A DNA stretch of 7,779 nt. Source: Armatimonadota bacterium. GTDB lineage: Bacteria; Armatimonadota; JAAZEB01. Shown here one piece after another: positions 1 to 6,859 of the stretch. The first letter of the stretch is position 1; each line of letters opens with the position of its first letter. Both the position numbers and the translations under genes were made by a program. The DNA is taken from positions 1-7,779 of the forward strand of contig DUUU01000148.1 of NCBI GenBank assembly GCA_012841485.1, in the 5' to 3' direction. The notes below the pieces were generated by a model that did no database searches, was not told the DNA's origin, and saw nothing but the letters and a program-made list of their open reading frames with translations.

Positions 1-1535
1 AGGACGCCGGCCGGCTGGGCGCGCTCGGCGCCGATGGCTTATGGCACGGCCACCCTCAAACCCGGGACGAGTTCCTGGCAGTCAACCTGGGTCTCCTGGA
101 CGTGGCGCAGGGCCGGCGCGCGATGCGCTGGCTGGAGGCGCACTACGGCTTCGAGCCGGTGTCCGGGGTGCGCCTCCTCGCTACGAGTGACTGGTGGCCG
201 CTGCGCTGGGTTGCGCAGTGGGTGCCCAACGGCGAGACGTGCCTGGCCGCCCTGGCCGGCCTGCGGTGTGGCGACGCCGATCTCTGGTGGCCCTACGTGA
301 AAACCGCCGTCCTCTCCTCCCTCAGGAGCGAGTTCCCCGGCATCCACTCCGGGATCACCGACGCGGGCGCCGGGAGTGGAGACCGAGAGCGCGCGAGTGA
401 CATTGACCCGCTCGTGCATATGGCCGCTCGCGGCTTCTTCGGGATCGAGCCCGCGGTGCACGAGGGTTGGGTGGCGATCTGCCCGGCTTTCCCAAGCGAC
501 TGGACCGAAGCCAGCATCCGCACGCCGGTCGTGAGCTATGAATACCGGCGTGAAGGGAGCCAGGCCGTCTTCCATATCCGGTCGCCGAAGCCGCTGGTGA
601 AGCGCGTGCGCGCCTATCCGGGCGGGCGCGAGGTGGTCACCCCGGCGGAGACGGAATCGGTGGTCACGGTGCCCCTGGCGGCGGTGCCCCCCTTGCCGGC
701 TGCGGGACCGCGCCCGCAGCTTCTGGTGGAGCACCCGGGTGCGCTAGACGGAGAGGAGCCCGCTGCCGGACCGAAGGTGGCCGCCGCGCTGGCCCCCTCG
801 CAGGTGCCGCTGACCGAAGCCGAGCGCGCGCGCCAGATCCTGTTTGATCTCTCCGGCGCCGCCAACGTCACCCTCGAAGAGATGACCGCAATGCGCTTCC
901 AGTTTGAGGGCGGCGAGGGGCTCGCATCCCTCTCCAGCGGCTGGGGAAACCCACCGCTCGCGATGCGCCCGTCGCCGCGCGTCCTGGAGGTGAGCAACGG
1001 CGTGCGTTTCCTGACCGGGGGCCGAATCCCGCGCTCGCTGGGCTACACGCCGAAGAACCTCCTGGCGCTCTCCAGCTGGGCGCCCTACCCGCTGCCAGCT
1101 GGGGCCACGATTCAGGTGATGCGCCGGTGCGAGCGTCTCTGGCTGCTGCTGCAGAGCTACGTTCACCCGACGAAGAACTACGTGCCGAACGGCGAGGTGG
1201 TCCTCCGCTACGCGGATGGTACGCGGAAGATCCTCTCGCTCGTGCCGCCCTACAACCTGGACTGCTATTTCCAGCACTTCAGCCTGGATGGGATGCCTGT
1301 GCCCTTCGGGTATCTGGGAGCAGAGCCGGCTGGCTGGACGCCCCTCTATCCGGAGAGGACGCGCGCCCACGCCGACGTGCTTGCAATCGAGAGCGATCCC
1401 ACGCGCCTCCTGGAGGCGGTGGAGCTGCGCGCGACGTGCTCCGAGGGGATCCTCGGCCTGGCGGGCATGACCGCCCTGGCCGCGGAGGATGAGCCTTCTG
1501 CCGGTCTTGCCGCCGGACAGTCGCCCTCGCGATGA
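1..1535 (+). CDS. Glycoside-hydrolase-like protein (six-hairpin fold, DUF4450-like), 3' part
   Basis: The reading frame is open from the left edge (first full codon at 3) to TGA at 1533-1535, giving at least 510 residues of a protein that starts outside the window. An in-frame GTG at 102 is probably not the start, because the residues before it (GLWHGHPQTRDEF, about 12-24) look like conserved six-hairpin glycosidase sequence. Residues about 1-200 have the tryptophan-rich look of an (alpha/alpha)6 barrel end (WW at 64-65, LWWPYV near 94-99), followed by FFGIEPAVHEG (145-155) and CPAFPSDW (160-167), the usual closing pattern of such catalytic domains. A proline/alanine-rich linker leads to a C-terminal beta-rich domain (about 270-490) with WLLLQSYVHPTKNY from 380 and PPYNLDCYFQHF at 415-426. 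The last 20 or so residues are low complexity. It probably acts on a plant or microbial polysaccharide, but substrate and catalytic residues cannot be assigned from this fragment. DUF4450 is assigned from remembered motif resemblance, not a search. Confidence 0.72.
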   Translation, partial: DAGRLGALGADGLWHGHPQTRDEFLAVNLGLLDVAQGRRAMRWLEAHYGFEPVSGVRLLATSDWWPLRWVAQWVPNGETCLAALAGLRCGDADLWWPYVKTAVLSSLRSEFPGIHSGITDAGAGSGDRERASDIDPLVHMAARGFFGIEPAVHEGWVAICPAFPSDWTEASIRTPVVSYEYRREGSQAVFHIRSPKPLVKRVRAYPGGREVVTPAETESVVTVPLAAVPPLPAAGPRPQLLVEHPGALDGEEPAAGPKVAAALAPSQVPLTEAERARQILFDLSGAANVTLEEMTAMRFQFEGGEGLASLSSGWGNPPLAMRPSPRVLEVSNGVRFLTGGRIPRSLGYTPKNLLALSSWAPYPLPAGATIQVMRRCERLWLLLQSYVHPTKNYVPNGEVVLRYADGTRKILSLVPPYNLDCYFQHFSLDGMPVPFGYLGAEPAGWTPLYPERTRAHADVLAIESDPTRLLEAVELRATCSEGILGLAGMTALAAEDEPSAGLAAGQSPSR

Positions 1536-1560
1536 GCGTGCGCTAAACGACAGAACGGTG

Positions 1561-1599
1561 GCAAGAGGGCCTCTGGCATCGGGACAGAGGCCCTCTTGC
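1561..1599 (+). promoter_or_regulatory. Perfect 15-bp intercistronic stem-loop before the GH42-like gene
   Basis: The arm GCAAGAGGGCCTCTG (1561-1575) pairs perfectly with CAGAGGCCCTCTTGC (1585-1599) around a 9-nt loop (GCATCGGGA). It begins 25 nt after the stop of the upstream gene and ends right at the Shine-Dalgarno GAGGAG (1600-1605) of the next. No run of T follows, so it is not a classical intrinsic terminator. It could be a weak or factor-assisted terminator, an mRNA-processing or stability element that separates two expression levels, or a structure that controls access to the ribosome binding site. The pairing is directly visible; the role is inference. Confidence 0.6.
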
Positions 1600-1605
1600 G
1601 AGGAG
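1600..1605 (+). promoter_or_regulatory. Ribosome binding site that fixes the start at 1615
   Basis: GAGGAG lies 9 nt before the ATG at 1615-1617. The frame is open further upstream, with an earlier ATG at 1489. Only the 1615 start has a strong Shine-Dalgarno sequence and puts a hydrophobic signal peptide at the N-terminus. The site directly abuts the 3' arm of the 1561-1599 stem-loop. Confidence 0.8.
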
Positions 1606-1614
1606 AGCCTGACT

Positions 1615-4575
1615 ATGAGATACTTCCTCCTCATCGGCTTGTTGATGATCGGCGGTGCCGCCAGAAGCGCGCCGCTCACCCTGTTGCCCAATCAGGACTT
1701 TGAGGATGCCCAGCTCGGTTGGAGCCTCTGGCCCACCGAGTCCCAATCGCGCCTGGAGATCGACCGGGAAGTGGTGCGCAACGGCCGGCAGTCGCTTCGC
1801 GTGACCGCCGTGCGCAGTAGCGACCGCGCCTTCGCCGTCATCGCCACCCCCAACTTTGAACACGAGGTCGTCTATCGGATCTCGGTGGCGATTCGCAAGG
1901 ACGCCAGCGTGCCCGACTCTGCCATCAGCTACGCGATCAACTACCGGGGTGGAGACAACAACGCCATCCTGCAGCGCGCCCGGCCAACGCAGCTCCGGCG
2001 CGTGCCCGAGGGGGAGTGGGTCCGCTGGTCGGGCCTCTTCATGACGCCCAAGGGGGTCCGCGAGTGGCAGTTCCTCCTCGGGGTGGAGTACGCCGTGGGC
2101 CGCGTGTGGTTCGATGACATTCGCATCGAACGCCTGGGCCCGGCGAGCGAGCTGAACCCGGACGTCTGGACCAACCTGACGGTGGGCGTGGAGATCGGCT
2201 CCGGGCCGCTCCAGCGCTTCACGAAGCATAAAGAGGAGAACAACACCATCTACCGCATGTCAAAGCGGTACAACGATCTCCTCCTCCGGTCGGCGTTTGC
2301 CGAGGCGGAGCTGCGCGAGCTGGAGCGCTGCCTCCACTACGCGGGGAAGCCGGGCCCGGCGCGGGCGCGCCGTCTATTCGAGGCGACTGAGGCGCGCCTG
2401 AACGAGGCATTCCTGGCGTATGGAACGGCGTTCCGCTCTGGCAAGGAAGGGGAGTGGGCGGCTTTCGAGAAGAGCGCTGCCGCCCTGGAGAAGGCGCTGG
2501 CTGACCTGGAAGCCGGCGTCGCGCGCGAGAAGGCCGAGGTTCGCCCGGCGAAGCCGCCCGCGCTGCCGAAATGGCTGGGTCGACAATCGCGCGACATCGC
2601 CCCAATTCGCCCGGATGGGCGGATGAACCGCCTCCTCTTCGGCGTTTGGAGCCCCACCGCGTTCGCGGAGTACGAGCGCCCGTTCGACCTGGAGTTTCAC
2701 TCCAGCGCCCCGGGCGCGCCCAAGGTGCACACCGAGACGGAGATCGACTTTAGCAACATCACCGCCGCGTGCGATTCGCTCGAGGCACAGGGCTATCCCA
2801 GCACCTTCAGCTATCTGATGTTCGGCATCCACGAGTACCTCTACGCCCCGAAGTGGCTGGTGGAGAAGTATCGCGACGAGCCGGACTTCTTCAAGGTCTC
2901 GTGGGATGGTCTCAAGGGTGGCAGCCGGGGCAACGAGCACTCGCTCAACTGGTTCCACCCGGCGGTCCGCGAGTATATCCGCGACTACCTGACGCGGTAT
3001 GCCACCTTCTGCAAGAACGAGCCGCGCATCCTCTTCCATGAGGTGGCGCAGGAGGCCTATCCCGACTTCACCACCAGCAAGGGCCGGCGCGAAACCGGCT
3101 ATGGCCCCCACGCGGTGCAGGCGTTCCGCGCCTATCTGAAAGCGCGCTATCCGAGCATCGAGGCACTCAACCGGGCGTGGGGGACAAAGTACGCCGGGTT
3201 CGACTCCATCGAGCCGCCGCCCGATGCCTACGCGCAGCGCGGGCGGGAGGCTACGCCCCTGGTGGCTGAGTTCGAGGCGTTCCGCGACGACGCCTACATC
3301 GACTACCTGAAGCTGATCTACGACTCGCTCAAGGCGGGCGATCCCAACAAGCCGGTGGTGGCCCGGCATAGCGGGCTGCTCAGCGCGATCAACGGGGCGC
3401 GGATCTTCGAGACGTGCGACGTCCTTTCGTACCATCGCGGCGCGCCCCAGATGCAGCTGATGAACCTCTACCTCAATTCGCTCAACCGGTATCACCGGCG
3501 CGGGCTGGGCTACATGGAGGACTTCTGGGGGCTGCAGGACCCGCGCGCCGATGACGAGGTGGTCCAGCGCCGCAGCCTGGAGCGGCACATCGCCGAGGAG
3601 TGCATCTGGGGGCGCTCTCTCCAGATGAAGTGGTACTCCTACACTACGGGCGCCTATATCTTCACCTACAACGGCAACTGGATGAACCCGCGCTACGACG
3701 TGACCACGATGCGCTACTGCGCGCCAGCGCTCGCCGTGGCCAAGCAGAAGATGGAGAAGCTCGACTGGGCGCTCACGCACAGCGAGATTCCCCCGCAGCG
3801 CGTCCTGGTGCTCCAGCCTTCGGCCAGCATGCGCAACGAGCGCCCGGAGCAGGGCGTCTTCGCCGAGATTCTAGGTATCCACCGCCTCCTCTACGGGAAC
3901 GGAATCCTCTACGAGCTGCTTCCGGAGGAGTACTTCCTGAATGGCCGGGCGCGCCTGGCGGAGTTCGACGTGGTGATTCTCCCGAAAGCGCGCTATCTCG
4001 CCGCCGACCTCCAGCAGGCCCTGGCGAAATACGTCCGGGATGGTGGCCTCCTCATCGCCTGTGGCGAGCCGGGCACTCACGATGAACTGGCCCGGCCCTC
4101 GGGCACCCTCGTCCGTGCCGTGCGCGAGGCATCTCAGCAGGCCGATTGGGCGAAAGTGGAAGCGGCCTGGCAGGCTGCCGGCCCCGCGGCTCCGGAAACA
4201 CCGATGGCCATCGCCCGCTGCGGCCAGGGTGAGTGGGTGGCCTGCGCGTCGATGGCGGGCGTCGCCGTGGAGAACGGTGGGAAGGCGCTCCTGGAGCGGA
4301 TCACCCGCCGGACGAAGCGCGAGGCGTGGCCGGTGGCCGGCCGGCTGATCGTGGTGCCCCGTGTGACGGAAGACGGCGGGCGGACGCTCTTCCTGCTCAA
4401 TCCGGACCTCGATGCCCCGGTTGAGGAGCAGGTCCGCGTCGCCCGGGCGGCAAACCGCGCCGTGGATCTGACCGCCGATGGCGGCTATCCCATTCCCTTG
4501 AAGCCCGCTGGCGAGGGCGTTTCCTTCACGGTGCGCCTGGGCCCGGGCGAGAGCGCCGCGGTCTGGCTGGAATAA
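1615..4575 (+). CDS. Exported GH42-like beta-galactosidase-type glycosidase, multidomain, 986 aa
   Basis: ATG at 1615 is chosen for its GAGGAG site and for the signal peptide it creates: MRYFLLIGLLMIGGAARSAP, with a likely cleavage between residues 16 and 19. Domains in order: a jelly-roll carbohydrate-binding-like module (about 22-175, starting NQDFEDAQLGW and ending VWFDDIRIERLG, a CBM4_9-like pattern); a charged helical or coiled-coil insert (about 203-310); a TIM-barrel of GH42 type (about 337-715); a GH42-type trimerisation, glutamine-amidotransferase-like domain (about 727-820, with DVVILPKARYL and YVRDGGLLIACGEPG); and a C-terminal beta domain (about 880-986). Candidate catalytic residues are E480 in FHEVAQEAYPD (acid/base; most GH42 enzymes have Asn before this Glu, here it is Gln) and E635 in GLGYMEDFWG (nucleophile). 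The segment ALNRAWGTKYAGFDSIEPP is also typical of GH42. It probably removes beta-linked galactose or a related sugar outside the cytoplasm. Family-level call is good; exact substrate is unknown, and it could belong to a GH42-related family with different specificity. Confidence 0.82.
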   Translation: MRYFLLIGLLMIGGAARSAPLTLLPNQDFEDAQLGWSLWPTESQSRLEIDREVVRNGRQSLRVTAVRSSDRAFAVIATPNFEHEVVYRISVAIRKDASVPDSAISYAINYRGGDNNAILQRARPTQLRRVPEGEWVRWSGLFMTPKGVREWQFLLGVEYAVGRVWFDDIRIERLGPASELNPDVWTNLTVGVEIGSGPLQRFTKHKEENNTIYRMSKRYNDLLLRSAFAEAELRELERCLHYAGKPGPARARRLFEATEARLNEAFLAYGTAFRSGKEGEWAAFEKSAAALEKALADLEAGVAREKAEVRPAKPPALPKWLGRQSRDIAPIRPDGRMNRLLFGVWSPTAFAEYERPFDLEFHSSAPGAPKVHTETEIDFSNITAACDSLEAQGYPSTFSYLMFGIHEYLYAPKWLVEKYRDEPDFFKVSWDGLKGGSRGNEHSLNWFHPAVREYIRDYLTRYATFCKNEPRILFHEVAQEAYPDFTTSKGRRETGYGPHAVQAFRAYLKARYPSIEALNRAWGTKYAGFDSIEPPPDAYAQRGREATPLVAEFEAFRDDAYIDYLKLIYDSLKAGDPNKPVVARHSGLLSAINGARIFETCDVLSYHRGAPQMQLMNLYLNSLNRYHRRGLGYMEDFWGLQDPRADDEVVQRRSLERHIAEECIWGRSLQMKWYSYTTGAYIFTYNGNWMNPRYDVTTMRYCAPALAVAKQKMEKLDWALTHSEIPPQRVLVLQPSASMRNERPEQGVFAEILGIHRLLYGNGILYELLPEEYFLNGRARLAEFDVVILPKARYLAADLQQALAKYVRDGGLLIACGEPGTHDELARPSGTLVRAVREASQQADWAKVEAAWQAAGPAAPETPMAIARCGQGEWVACASMAGVAVENGGKALLERITRRTKREAWPVAGRLIVVPRVTEDGGRTLFLLNPDLDAPVEEQVRVARAANRAVDLTADGGYPIPLKPAGEGVSFTVRLGPGESAAVWLE

Positions 4576-4578
4576 AGC

Positions 4579-4618
4579 GAAGGGGCGAGGGCCCGTTCCG
4601 AGCGCCCCTCGCCCCTTC
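4579..4618 (+). terminator. Perfect 13-bp stem-loop after the GH42-like gene, probable terminator
   Basis: GAAGGGGCGAGGG (4579-4591) pairs exactly with CCCTCGCCCCTTC (4606-4618) around a 14-nt loop, starting 4 nt after the TAA stop at 4573-4575. It is very GC-rich but has no T tract after it (CCAACCAGGG follows). Its position between converging genes fits a terminator or a 3'-end protecting hairpin. The absence of a U tail lowers certainty about classical Rho-independent termination. Confidence 0.6.
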
Positions 4619-4951
4619 CCAACCAGGGATTCCAAAGCATCAACGCGGGCGCGCGGAGGCGATGGGAGTTGAAGAATAAAGTGCATCTCGCCGTGCGAAG
4701 CATCGCTCTTGGGATTCCCTAATAAGCAAGCTCCGGACGGCTGCCCACGTTCTCCCGCCCACGCCCTGCCATGCCCTACGGTAAAGGGAGAGCCATCGCG
4801 CGGGGATCACTCCCCGCGCTGTTTGCGAGCGAAGCCCTGCCGGGCTGGGCTGGCCTGCACTCGAGGCCAACCTGGGAGGGGGAGCCCCTCGTGCATCGCC
4901 GCCGGCGGGCGCTGCCTCCCAGAACCGGTCCTCGCTCCTTCTCCGTAAAGC
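4619..4951. other. Gene-free region between converging transcripts
   Basis: About 330 nt without a convincing gene. Open frames here on both strands are short, rich in Arg, Pro and Gly, and lack ribosome binding sites or recognisable motifs. No tRNA, insertion-sequence end or promoter could be recognised. The stretch has several short inverted repeats: TGGCCT/AGGCCA (4851-4856 with 4864-4869), CTGGGAGG/CCTCCCAG (4872-4879 with 4915-4922), and the stem-loop listed at 4798-4819. The octamer GGGATTCC occurs twice (near 4627 and 4713). This is what one would expect of a bidirectional termination zone. Confidence 0.6.
4798..4819. terminator. 9-bp GC stem-loop, possible terminator for either convergent transcript
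   Basis: GCGCGGGGA (4798-4806) pairs perfectly with TCCCCGCGC (4811-4819) around TCAC. On the + strand it is followed by TGTTTGCG, a weak T-rich tail. On the - strand it lies about 130 nt beyond the stop of the reductase gene and has no T tract. It is compact and stable enough to act as a terminator in either direction, but this rests only on the hairpin. Confidence 0.35.
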
Positions 4952-5791
4952 CTAGAACTCAGGCGGGAGCTTGTCTAGTTCGGCGGCGCTGAAGACAGGA
5001 CCGTCCTTGCAGACGTAGCACCCGCCGACGTTGCAGCGGCCGCACTGGCCAATCCCGCACTTCATCCGGTTCTCGAGGGTGGTGTAGACCTGCTCCTTGG
5101 CGAAGCCGAGCTTCTCCAGGGATTGCAGGGCGAACTTGATCAGGATTGGCGGCCCGCAGACGAGGGCGAGGGCTTCTTTGCTGGAGGGGGCCACTTCCTC
5201 AAGGACCTTGGGGATGAGCCCGACCTTGCCGTCCCATTCTGGCGTCTCGCCCCCCGGATCCACCGTCTTGATGCAGGTGATATCCGGGCGGGCGATCCAC
5301 TCCTCCATCTGCGGCTTGTAGACCATATCGGCCACGCTGCGCGCGCCGTTGAGGAGCAGGATGTCGCCGAACTCGGCGCGCTGGTCGAGGCACGTCTCGA
5401 AAATGGAGCGAATGGGCGCCATGCCGATGCCACCACCGATGAAGACGAGGTTCTTCCCCTTCATCCGGTCGATGGGGAACCAGTTGCCGTAGGGGCCGCG
5501 AAAGCCAACCGTATCGCCCTCGCCCAGCTTGCCCAGCGCCGTGGTCACCTTGCCGCCCCACCGGTAGCTGAAACTGCACTCCACATAGCCGGGCCGCGTA
5601 TCCGGACTGGCAATGCAGAAGACGCACTCGCCCTGTCCAAAGACGGAGTAGAGCGCGAACTGCCCCGCCTTGAAGCGGAACGACTCGCGCACTGCCTCAT
5701 CCTGAAACTCCAGGCGGAAGCTCTTCACATCCGGGGTCTCATCGCGGACCTCGGCGATAGTCATCAAATAGGGTAGATAGGTGTTTGCCAT
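4952..5791 (-). CDS. FAD/NAD(P)-binding, 2Fe-2S oxidoreductase (FlxA / hydrogenase gamma / AsrB type), 279 aa
   Basis: A cytoplasmic electron-transfer subunit that exchanges electrons between NAD(P)H, FAD and a 2Fe-2S cluster. The N-terminal half is a ferredoxin-reductase-like FAD domain (FKAGQFALYSVFGQGE at about 40-55, then RGPYGNWFP near 98-106). The NAD(P) site follows with GGGIGMAP at 119-126, and CGPP at 212-215 is the usual late motif. The C-terminal cluster ligands are C245, C250, C253 and C261 (C-x4-C-x2-C-x7-C); an additional cysteine, C258, sits between the last two. Length is typical for the family. The ATG at 5791 lies 6 nt after the upstream gene's stop; only a weak GAG precedes it, which suggests translational coupling. 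Related proteins are the sulfhydrogenase gamma subunit HydG, anaerobic sulfite reductase AsrB and FlxA of Flx-Hdr complexes. With the two upstream genes, the Flx role fits best, but the exact complex is inference. Confidence 0.88.
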   Translation of the reverse strand: MANTYLPYLMTIAEVRDETPDVKSFRLEFQDEAVRESFRFKAGQFALYSVFGQGECVFCIASPDTRPGYVECSFSYRWGGKVTTALGKLGEGDTVGFRGPYGNWFPIDRMKGKNLVFIGGGIGMAPIRSIFETCLDQRAEFGDILLLNGARSVADMVYKPQMEEWIARPDITCIKTVDPGGETPEWDGKVGLIPKVLEEVAPSSKEALALVCGPPILIKFALQSLEKLGFAKEQVYTTLENRMKCGIGQCGRCNVGGCYVCKDGPVFSAAELDKLPPEF

Positions 5792-5797
5792 GATTGC

Positions 5798-6859
5798 TCA
5801 CAGACGCGTTTCGTGCTCGTCCTCAACAGCCCTTGCCACTTCGTAGAGATCCATGTTCACCGGGCAGGTGAGGGCGCAACGACCGCAGCCAACGCACCCA
5901 TGCACGCGGAAACGCTCTGGGATGTAGCGCAGCTTGTGGAGCAGGCGATTGCGGTAGCGCGCCGGCTGATTCGGGCGCGGATTGTGCCCGGAGGTATGCA
6001 CGGTGAAGCACGCCAGCCCGCAGGATTCCCAGAACTTGCATCGGCTGCCGCTCAGCGCATCGCCCTCATCGACGATGTCGAAGCAGTGGCACGTGGGGCA
6101 GATGAAAGCACACGCCCCACAACCCAGGCAGGCGCGCGCCATCTCCTCCAGACGGGCGCTCTTAAAGAGCTCCGGCAGCGGCGTCTCCAGATCGATGCGA
6201 ACGGGTGCGGTGCGCCGGATCTTCGCCTCGGCGGCCGCCGTCGCCTCCGACTTCGTCGCCTCGGTCTCCGTCAGGAACCGGGCGTACTGCTCCAGGAAGC
6301 GCTCGCCCTTCTCCGTGGGTGCTTCCACCAGGTACTCCTCGCCCACGCGTGTGAGGAGCACGTCGCTTCCTAGGGTGCCGGTGGGGGAGAGGCCGACCGC
6401 AGTGCAGAAACACGCCGGACCCGGTTCGGCGCAAGAGACGCCGATGATCGTCGTCCGCGCGCGCCGCTCCGGGTAGAAGGGGTCATCGGGCTCTTCCCGG
6501 CCGTCGGGCATCCTGCGCCCGCCAGGGGCAAAGACGGCGTCGAGCAGCGCTACGCTGGCCGCGTCGCACGGGCGCGCCCCGAAGATGACCGTCTCTCCCT
6601 CGGACAGCGCCGGCTCGGCCAGCTCAACGCCCGCGCTCTTCAGACGATAGTGGAAGAGCGTCTCTGTCCGCGGGAAGAGGAACTCCTTGAAGGACCAGGC
6701 GGTGTTTCCCTCCTCGAAGGTGATCGCCTCGACCGTCTCGACTGGACGGAAGAGGCGCTTCCCGGCCTCCTCAACCGGCGCCACCACGCGAGCGGCGTCG
6801 CTTTGGACGGCCTCGAGCAAGGGCCGCAATGATTGTGCCTTGAGTGCTTTTCGGCTCAA
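5798..6859 (-). CDS. 4Fe-4S dicluster electron-transfer subunit (FlxB / HydB / AsrA type), 353 aa
   Basis: The frame runs further upstream, but residues beyond 6859 would overlap the preceding gene and look like noise. I place the start at the TTG at 6857-6859, which overlaps that gene's TGA as TTGA and has AGGAG 8 nt upstream. The N-terminal part carries family motifs GARPCDAASVALLD (about 94-107) and SCAEPGPACFCT (about 142-153). Then comes a ferredoxin-like region with C244, C247, C250, C254 (CLGCGACAFICP), extra C257 and C259 (CPTCHCFD), further cysteines C274, C280 and C284, and a second cluster C322, C325, C328, C332 (CVGCGRCALTCP). These match the beta subunit of sulfhydrogenase (HydB), AsrA and FlxB, which relay electrons between the NAD(P)H-oxidising flavoprotein and the rest of the complex. 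The gene directly after it encodes that flavoprotein, in the same order as hydB-hydG and asrA-asrB. A Glu/Ala/Thr-rich helical stretch (about 195-216) separates the halves. Confidence 0.87.
   Translation of the reverse strand: MSRKALKAQSLRPLLEAVQSDAARVVAPVEEAGKRLFRPVETVEAITFEEGNTAWSFKEFLFPRTETLFHYRLKSAGVELAEPALSEGETVIFGARPCDAASVALLDAVFAPGGRRMPDGREEPDDPFYPERRARTTIIGVSCAEPGPACFCTAVGLSPTGTLGSDVLLTRVGEEYLVEAPTEKGERFLEQYARFLTETEATKSEATAAAEAKIRRTAPVRIDLETPLPELFKSARLEEMARACLGCGACAFICPTCHCFDIVDEGDALSGSRCKFWESCGLACFTVHTSGHNPRPNQPARYRNRLLHKLRYIPERFRVHGCVGCGRCALTCPVNMDLYEVARAVEDEHETRL

Noticed and set aside
39..734. A 231-codon open frame on the - strand
   Set aside because: It is antisense to conserved six-hairpin motifs, very rich in Arg and His, and has no family features.
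1489..1614. N-terminal extension of the GH42-like protein from an upstream ATG
   Set aside because: The extension would overlap the previous gene, read through the stem-loop and bury the signal peptide. The 1615 start has the strong ribosome binding site.
744..1691. A 315-codon open frame on the - strand
   Set aside because: It is antisense to the conserved hydrolase-like protein and crosses the intergenic stem-loop and the start of the next gene. Composition is shadow-like.
2374..3780. A 468-codon open frame on the - strand
   Set aside because: It lies wholly antisense to the GH42-like gene. Its product is rich in Arg, Leu and Val with no recognisable motif or ribosome site, as expected for the complement of GC-rich codons.
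4640..4948. Short open frames on both strands in the convergent gap (e.g. 4640-4870 minus, 4709-4948 plus)
   Set aside because: They overlap each other, are low complexity, lack ribosome sites and contain hairpins. Nothing supports translation.
5123..5776. A 217-codon open frame on the + strand
   Set aside because: It is the complement of the clearly conserved FAD/NAD(P)-binding reductase and has no motif of its own.
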